Part shown: positions 58,853 through 64,000 of the stretch, one piece after another
Numbering within the stretch: the stretch's first letter is position 1
How the letters are laid out: every line of letters begins with the position of its first letter
DNA from: Ridgeia piscesae
Taxonomy: Eukaryota > Annelida > Polychaeta > Sabellida > Siboglinidae
Reading direction: 5' to 3'
Assembly: GCA_025642075.2 (NCBI GenBank)
Contig: JAODUO010000651.1
Coordinates: 386,001 to 450,000 of the forward strand
Length of the DNA stretch: 64,000 nucleotides
Program-made: the position numbers and the translations under genes
The notes under the pieces: generated by a model
What the model saw: the letters and a program-made list of their open reading frames with translations, nothing else
Databases searched by the model: none
Told to the model about the DNA's origin: nothing

Positions 58853-59306
58853 CTGCACTGGCTACCTCTGGCGCACTAAATTCAATTCAACTGTTGACAT
58901 TGATGCACGGTGCTGTGCATGCTAACAGTCCCCGATATCTTGTTGATCGAGTAATCACTTATGATCCACACTGCAGTCTTCGTTCCACTGCCCAGGCTCT
59001 CATGGTCGTTCCTAGGAACTTGCTTCCACTACAGCTTGGATCACAATGTTTCTGGACATTTTAGGAAGGACCTGAACACTTTTGTGTTTAAACATGCCTT
59101 TACATAATTCTTTACATTATATTGTGTATTGTCTTACTATTGCAGTGTGTACCTTTAATATGCTGATCTCATGTAATACATATACATTGTGTGTTGTAAT
59201 GTAATTTTTACATTTGTAACCTGGTTTTTCTTTGTCTGACATGTAAGCATCCCTGAATCTATTTTGTAGAGATATATGGTGTTAAAATAAAACTGATTGA
59301 TTGACT
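58853..59306 (+). mobile_element. LINE 3' end (L2/CR1-like)
   Basis: The + strand gives LHWLPLAH, and across frameshifts IQFNC, SPRYLVDRVITYDPHCSLRS, TAQALMVVPRNLLPLQLGSQ, FRKDLNTFVFKHAFT and a stop. The order 'LHWLPVxxRIxFKLLxLxHxxxxxxxPxYL ... RSTAxxLxVVPR' marks the tail after reverse transcriptase in L2-type elements. A non-coding tail of about 230 bases ends in ACTGATTGATTGA, a short-repeat terminus typical of this group. Inactive, with frameshifts. Confidence 0.75.
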
Positions 59307-60254
59307 TAGTGTATCTCAAATCTTGTAATTTGACATCCAGATACATCATCAATGTGAATGATTTTAATAATTATACAGATTTAACAAAAAAAGGCATACA
59401 TTAATTGTTTAACCAGTCAAATAAAATTTGTTTTGGTCCTTGCATACTTTAATTTAGCCTTAAACTGATGGTGACATTAGAGAACGTCCCTGTCAGTTTG
59501 ATTTGAGTAAATTCAATGGAGAAGAGTTTGAGATGAATATCAAAGAAGTACAGTTAGGGCACTCATATTCAGTAGTGTCCAGTTACTAAAGTAAAACCTT
59601 CCTTGGTGCTTGGATCATCAGAATCTGAGCTGAGCGGTGAAACAAAATGAAACCTAAGCATGTGGATTCTCATGAACAAAAAGCCTAGGGATTCTCAGAA
59701 TTTATTACATTAAAAAGTTGTCATGCGATATGGATGTAATGCTCCTGGCAGGAAGTGAATTCCACAGAGTTGTGTTAACTGTGAAGGTTAGTGTTTTGGT
59801 AGTTTCTAAACTCTGGAAACAGAAAGTAACTTAGAACCATATAACCAGAGATGGTTGTGCTCTATTGCTGAAACGACCGATTCACGTAACATGCAGGTTA
59901 TTTGGATGTAACGGCTTCATAGGTAATTGTACAGATCATGAAAATAGTATGGCATCACACATGGAACCAATGCTGTGATCTAAGTACGTTTTTTATTACC
60001 TCTGTGGTGCCCAGGTATGGTGTTGGACATAGGCAAAAAAAATGGCCTGTCACTGTCTCAGGCTGATTGTGACAATCAGTGGCGTACTTGCTATTTCTGT
60101 CAGGGTATCAAGTAACAAATGCATCATGCACATTGTATAGTAATATAGCTATCCATGGGCTCAATATCACCTCTCTGATCAACACGCGGGGTTAATTAGA
60201 ATATATCAACAGGTGCCATTTCATGTCGTGCAATGGGCAGGGTACCTCCCCTAG
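59307..60254. other. Intron-like DNA before exon I
   Basis: No gene supported. 'ctggcaggaagtgaattccac' near 59752 is repeat-like. Confidence 0.35.
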
Positions 60255-60395
60255 ATTGGCATGATTAAATCACCGGAACCAGATTCCACTGAAGAAGTGC
60301 GTGCTGCCCTGGGCGAAGGATTGGTCTTATTTATGAGAGGCTGTCGTCGACTCTCTTGTTCTGATTGTGTACAACAATCAGTATCAGCTGCCAAG
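60255..60395 (+). CDS. Candidate coding exon I
   Basis: A 141-base, 47-codon segment between acceptor 'gggtacctcccctag' and donor GCCAAG|gtacgc. Only phase 0 is open; the other two frames stop within 15 bases. The translation includes IKSPEPDSTEEVRAALGEG, then LVLFMRGCRRLSCSDCVQQ. An acidic, S-P containing start precedes a hydrophobic/basic core with three Cys (C-x5-C-x2-C). GC is 49%. If the donor is not used, the frame runs on seven codons to a TAA at 60417-60419, giving an alternative C-terminus. Not recognised. Confidence 0.65.
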
Positions 60396-60462
60396 GTACG
60401 CAGTGTTCTTGCTCCTTAATTGCAAAAAGTCATTGCACACCTATGGTTGTCACACAACACAG
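60396..60462 (+). other. Candidate 67-base intron
   Basis: Starts gtacgc and ends cacacaacacag, with a possible branch site 'ccttaat' about 40 bases before the end. It is much shorter than the other proposed introns (1.1 to 12 kb), so it may instead be retained sequence containing an early stop. Confidence 0.35.
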
Positions 60463-60522
60463 GTGCAACAGGTGGAAGAGATACGGAGGCTGCGGCTGAT
60501 GATTAGTGTCCAGTTGCTGTAG
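60463..60522 (+). CDS. Candidate terminal coding exon J
   Basis: After the acceptor 'cacacaacacag' the phase 0 reading gives VQQVEEIRRLRLMISVQLL and a TAG at 60520-60522. It follows exon I (phase 0 end). The short peptide is a plausible amphipathic helix with Leu/Ile at heptad-like spacing. The intron before it would be only 67 bases. An alternative is that exon I is terminal with its own stop. No AATAAA signal lies within the next 200 bases, so the 3' UTR end is not defined. Confidence 0.4.
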   Translation: MQQVEEIRRLRLMISVQLL

Positions 60523-61750
60523 GCAGTCAGGCCAGAACATACATCACCCAGCCATCCATCCCAGAAGACACTCCAGCAAGACACAAATTTCTAATTGGTT
60601 TTGCTGATTAGCAGAGTGACATCGCGGCAGATTACACGCCGGTCAAGTGATGCCACAGGCGTTGCAGCTACGCACATATATATGTAATGACAATGTGTAT
60701 GTTTTTATGAAACGTATTGCTCATGGTTATTTTGTAAGCGATTCACATACTTTGGAGCATAATTTGTGAAATGTACAACGTTTCAACCCATCAGCTGTGA
60801 ATCTTGCTGGTACAAAATCCTGACCCGGAAATCAAACTGGCACAAGAGAAAAGTGAAGGAGGCTATTTACATCAAATAGAGAGCCCCTACCATGAACAGA
60901 GACCAGGCATATCACCTGCTTGCCACCTACAGCCAAATCACCCCGCCAAAACCTGAACCATCCCACATGACACCAGTACACGATGAAGACTCATTATGGC
61001 TAATGGGTCAAAATGTTGTACGTTTCACAAGTTATGCTCCAAAATGTATGCTCTTGTTTGTTGGATATGGGATATGAAAGTGTAGTATTTTAGGTATGTC
61101 TGTATATACACTGTGATCAAATATACCAGTTATTGGACAGAGAGTTGGATTGACGAACATCACCAAGACACCAATAGTATGCGCCCAGTATTGACACCAG
61201 TGTATAGAATTCAAGAAGTAACGCTAAGCTTGACACTAGATGGCGCCACTGATTTATTACTTGTGTTGTATTGACATAAAAAGTGTCTGATAAATGGTAT
61301 TATCAGACAATAGGCACCCGAAATAACTAGCAAGACACTGGGCTTTAAATACAATAATTTATTAGGGTGAAGCTTATGACACATGGCTCCCCCTAGTGTT
61401 TGATCCAGCACAGAATAAATAAAACGATTTTGTCAGCAATACCAGCAACGATAGGCCTATTATAAATGTGGCAAATTATAAAGTGAAGTCTAGATACCGG
61501 TATATACAATTATTGAAAAGGACCAGAAGAAGTGTAGTACTTATGACTATTTGTCCAGATTGACAAAGTAGTCCATCTCAACTAGCTGGCATTGGTAACA
61601 CTGGGTTATGGTTTTGATTGTTGGTGAATATTGTGTATCAGTGCTTACTTACAAAACTATTTGTAGCATAGGTAATTGTGGAATTCACCGCAAACACCAT
61701 TTCTTAACCCAGTCTTATCATTGCAAAGGTCAAGAAACTTTTCCCATGTA
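60523..61750. other. Downstream region, nothing recognised
   Basis: Would include the 3' UTR of the proposed gene. No other gene, RNA or repeat is supported. Confidence 0.35.
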
Positions 61751-61751
61751 A

Positions 61752-62147
61752 GTAATAGGATGAAATAGTATAGACACTTAAGCTGTTGGTCAGTATACTG
61801 TATATGGGGGTAATACCAGTCCAGGTGTGACTCTAACATTTATAGTTATCCATCATATTTTTCAGCATGCCTTTGTTGTGGCTTAGGCTTGGTCAGCCCG
61901 AATCACAAAGAATATGGTAAAACGTTATAAAAAATGGTTCCGATATAGGTAATAAGATGAAATAGTATAAATATTTAAGCTGTTGGTCACTAAATAGGGG
62001 GTGAGTCCTCCTTAACATGAGTCCAGGTGTGAAACTAAAGTTTATATTTACCTACCCGTCATCTTTTTCAGCATGGCTTTGTTGTGGGTTAGGCTTGGTC
62101 AACCCGAATCGCAAAGAACATGGTAAAACGTTATGAAACACGTCACT
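61752..62147 (+). repeat. Tandem duplication, 197-bp unit, two copies
   Basis: 'GTAATARGATGAAATAGTATA' words start at 61752 and 61949. Both copies run through 'aagctgttggtca', 'gtccaggtgtga', 'tttttcagcatg', 'ttaggcttggtca' and end 'atggtaaaacgttat'. About 80-85% identity by eye. A third, partial copy is not seen. Confidence 0.85.
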
Positions 62148-62208
62148 TTATCTAATTATTTCACACATTTGCTCACCCGAAACCACTGCCATGGTTATTT
62201 TTCCTATT

Positions 62209-62258
62209 TGACCCACCCCCTATTTTGACCCACCCCCTATTAAGACCCACCCCCCTAA
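62209..62258 (+). repeat. GACCCACCCCCTATT tandem repeat, three units
   Basis: Three 16-17 base units of GACCCACCCCCTATT type, C-rich on this strand. Confidence 0.85.
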
Positions 62259-63190
62259 CACATTACTGGCGTGTTGGCATTGTGCTTGCTGTTTGGCCGA
62301 TGGTGGCGCAACCTGGTGCTTAATTAATTGAAATGAGGTGATGGTTTCTGTTTGATCAACCAGGTGGCATGCAAGTTTATTCTCAACAGTATCTCACATT
62401 TTGCGTGAATTGTGGGTAATCTAGGTGTGAGGATTAATATGCGCAGCATAAAGTAGTTCCCATTTAAATGAGTGATTTTTTTAAACATTGCAGCAACATT
62501 CAATGCTGTGATTTGAAATTGTTATTACATATATCAATGTAGTATAGTTATGGTATGGTATGGTTAAATATAACAAAATTGTTGATTGATCAGTGATGAT
62601 GGTTTAGGATTGATACTTAGATGCCTCCTAGAATTCATGTAAACTGTGAGAGCCTTTTGAGAAAAAACACAGATACCAGCTGCAGTGATATACTGCTTTT
62701 AGGTTTAAACAAATACCTTATGCAGCTTTTTAAAGAGTTTATTTTTAGAGAATGTAGTTGGTCATCCCAATGGAATTGCTTCTGATTTTATAAGTTTTCA
62801 CTTATGATGTATTTTTATTACATATACAACAAGTAGCTTGTTGTGCAGGGTGATGTTGGATATGTATCTTAGGCCTACATGCATGCAAGCATGCATTTCA
62901 GTGTACATGGATATGAAGGCTATAAAGGGTTATGGTGAGTAGATGATGTTATTAGACATTTATGAACAAGTCTGGTCATGGCGGGTTCACCATTATCATT
63001 GAATATAGTTTTTTTAAGAATTGCTTCATTAACAGTATCGTTATGTTATGTATTATGTTTACAGGCTGTGCATATACAACTACAAGACTTACATATTTTG
63101 TGTACTTGTCATTTTAAAATTAAATTATGTAAGGAACGTGATAATTAATATTTCATGATATACATTATTATGATATACGTTATTATTACA
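62259..63190. other. AT-rich DNA, nothing recognised
   Basis: No gene or repeat supported. Confidence 0.35.
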
Positions 63191-63558
<368 letters not shown>

Positions 63559-64000
63559 CCATATATGAGTGGGACTGGGAGTTTTAACAAAATAACCACA
63601 TGGAACTACAATTTTGGAGGACTCAGTGAAAACACAAACATGTCTTACATTCAAAAATTATTCACAATCTATGTGGTTCATGATTTTTTTAGATACCTAG
63701 GATTGTTTTCTCTGAAAATTAATATTTCCTCATAATATTATACAGTCTACCCTGCTTTAATAACGTGTGCTGTATAGTATAAAACTTAAGTTTAAAAACC
63801 CAAAATGTTCCATGACAATTCCTTCCTTTAAACACATGAGTTTGATCTCATAATTAGTTCATGACATGTCGCCTTTACTTTAGAGATATTTTTTCATAAT
63901 ATTGTGGGGCTGGAATTAGTAAGGGGGATCTTTAATACAACCAGTTTGTGATTGATCGTGTGATGTGACAACTCATCACAACATTAATTATATTTGTTTA

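Overview
The window looks like nuclear DNA of a multicellular animal with a large, repeat-rich genome. It is about 40% GC. CpG is scarce except in a few patches. There are no prokaryote-style gene blocks, but there are many microsatellites, several long minisatellites, decayed LINE (non-LTR retrotransposon) 3' ends, a tRNA-like SINE and a small inverted-repeat element family. This mix fits an invertebrate such as a lophotrochozoan or lancelet, but I cannot assign a species from the sequence alone. I see no bacterial defence, phage or CRISPR system.

The most gene-like signal is a chain of short, open, splice-flanked segments, all on the + strand, at about 1.6, 6.4, 19.1, 30.6, 43.2, 55.5, 56.7, 58.3, 60.3 and 60.5 kb. 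Their junction phases are mutually compatible: one split Trp codon and one split Val codon are completed exactly, and all other junctions are phase 0. Read together they give roughly 300 residues, from a possible start in a CpG-rich patch near 1.7 kb to a stop at 60,522. I do not recognise the protein. The four best segments (19.1, 43.2, 55.5, 56.7 kb) and the one at 60.3 kb are convincing as exons. Those at 6.4, 30.6, 58.3 and 60.46 kb are weaker and depend on the phase argument.

Layout: 1-1.7 kb is a CpG-richer flank with the possible 5' end. 1.7-19 kb is intron-like DNA with TA tracts, element M copies 1 and 2, a LINE remnant (8.6 kb) beside an interspersed repeat (9.0-9.3 kb), a LINE tail (10.4 kb) and a SINE-like unit (15.6 kb). 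19-30 kb holds a purine-rich tract, a second LINE 3' end (21.2-21.6 kb) and a 3.4 kb array of 25-bp units (24.3-27.7 kb), followed by CA/GCAC-rich DNA. 29.8-30.4 kb is a block of CACTCA and CACG microsatellites. 31-43 kb has three perfect TGACGTCA sites (28.9-32.2 kb), a LINE fragment (33.3 kb), a pyrimidine tract, a three-copy tandem repeat (37.5 kb) and three more copies of element M, two of them tail-to-tail (41.5-42.1 kb). 47.9-50.8 kb is two sister minisatellites with 30-bp and 27-bp units, followed by a pentamer array. A LINE end lies at 51.4-51.8 kb and a nearly pure GGAC array at 55.07-55.35 kb. 55.5-60.5 kb carries the exon cluster and another LINE end. 61.7-62.2 kb is a 197-bp tandem duplication and 63.2-63.6 kb a CA array.

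If the gene model holds, nearly everything else is intronic: its introns of 4 to 12 kb contain the minisatellites and transposon remnants. The longest open frame (3.1 kb, minus strand) is a by-product of stop-free minisatellite units, not a gene. All names are from reading the sequence; no database search was possible.
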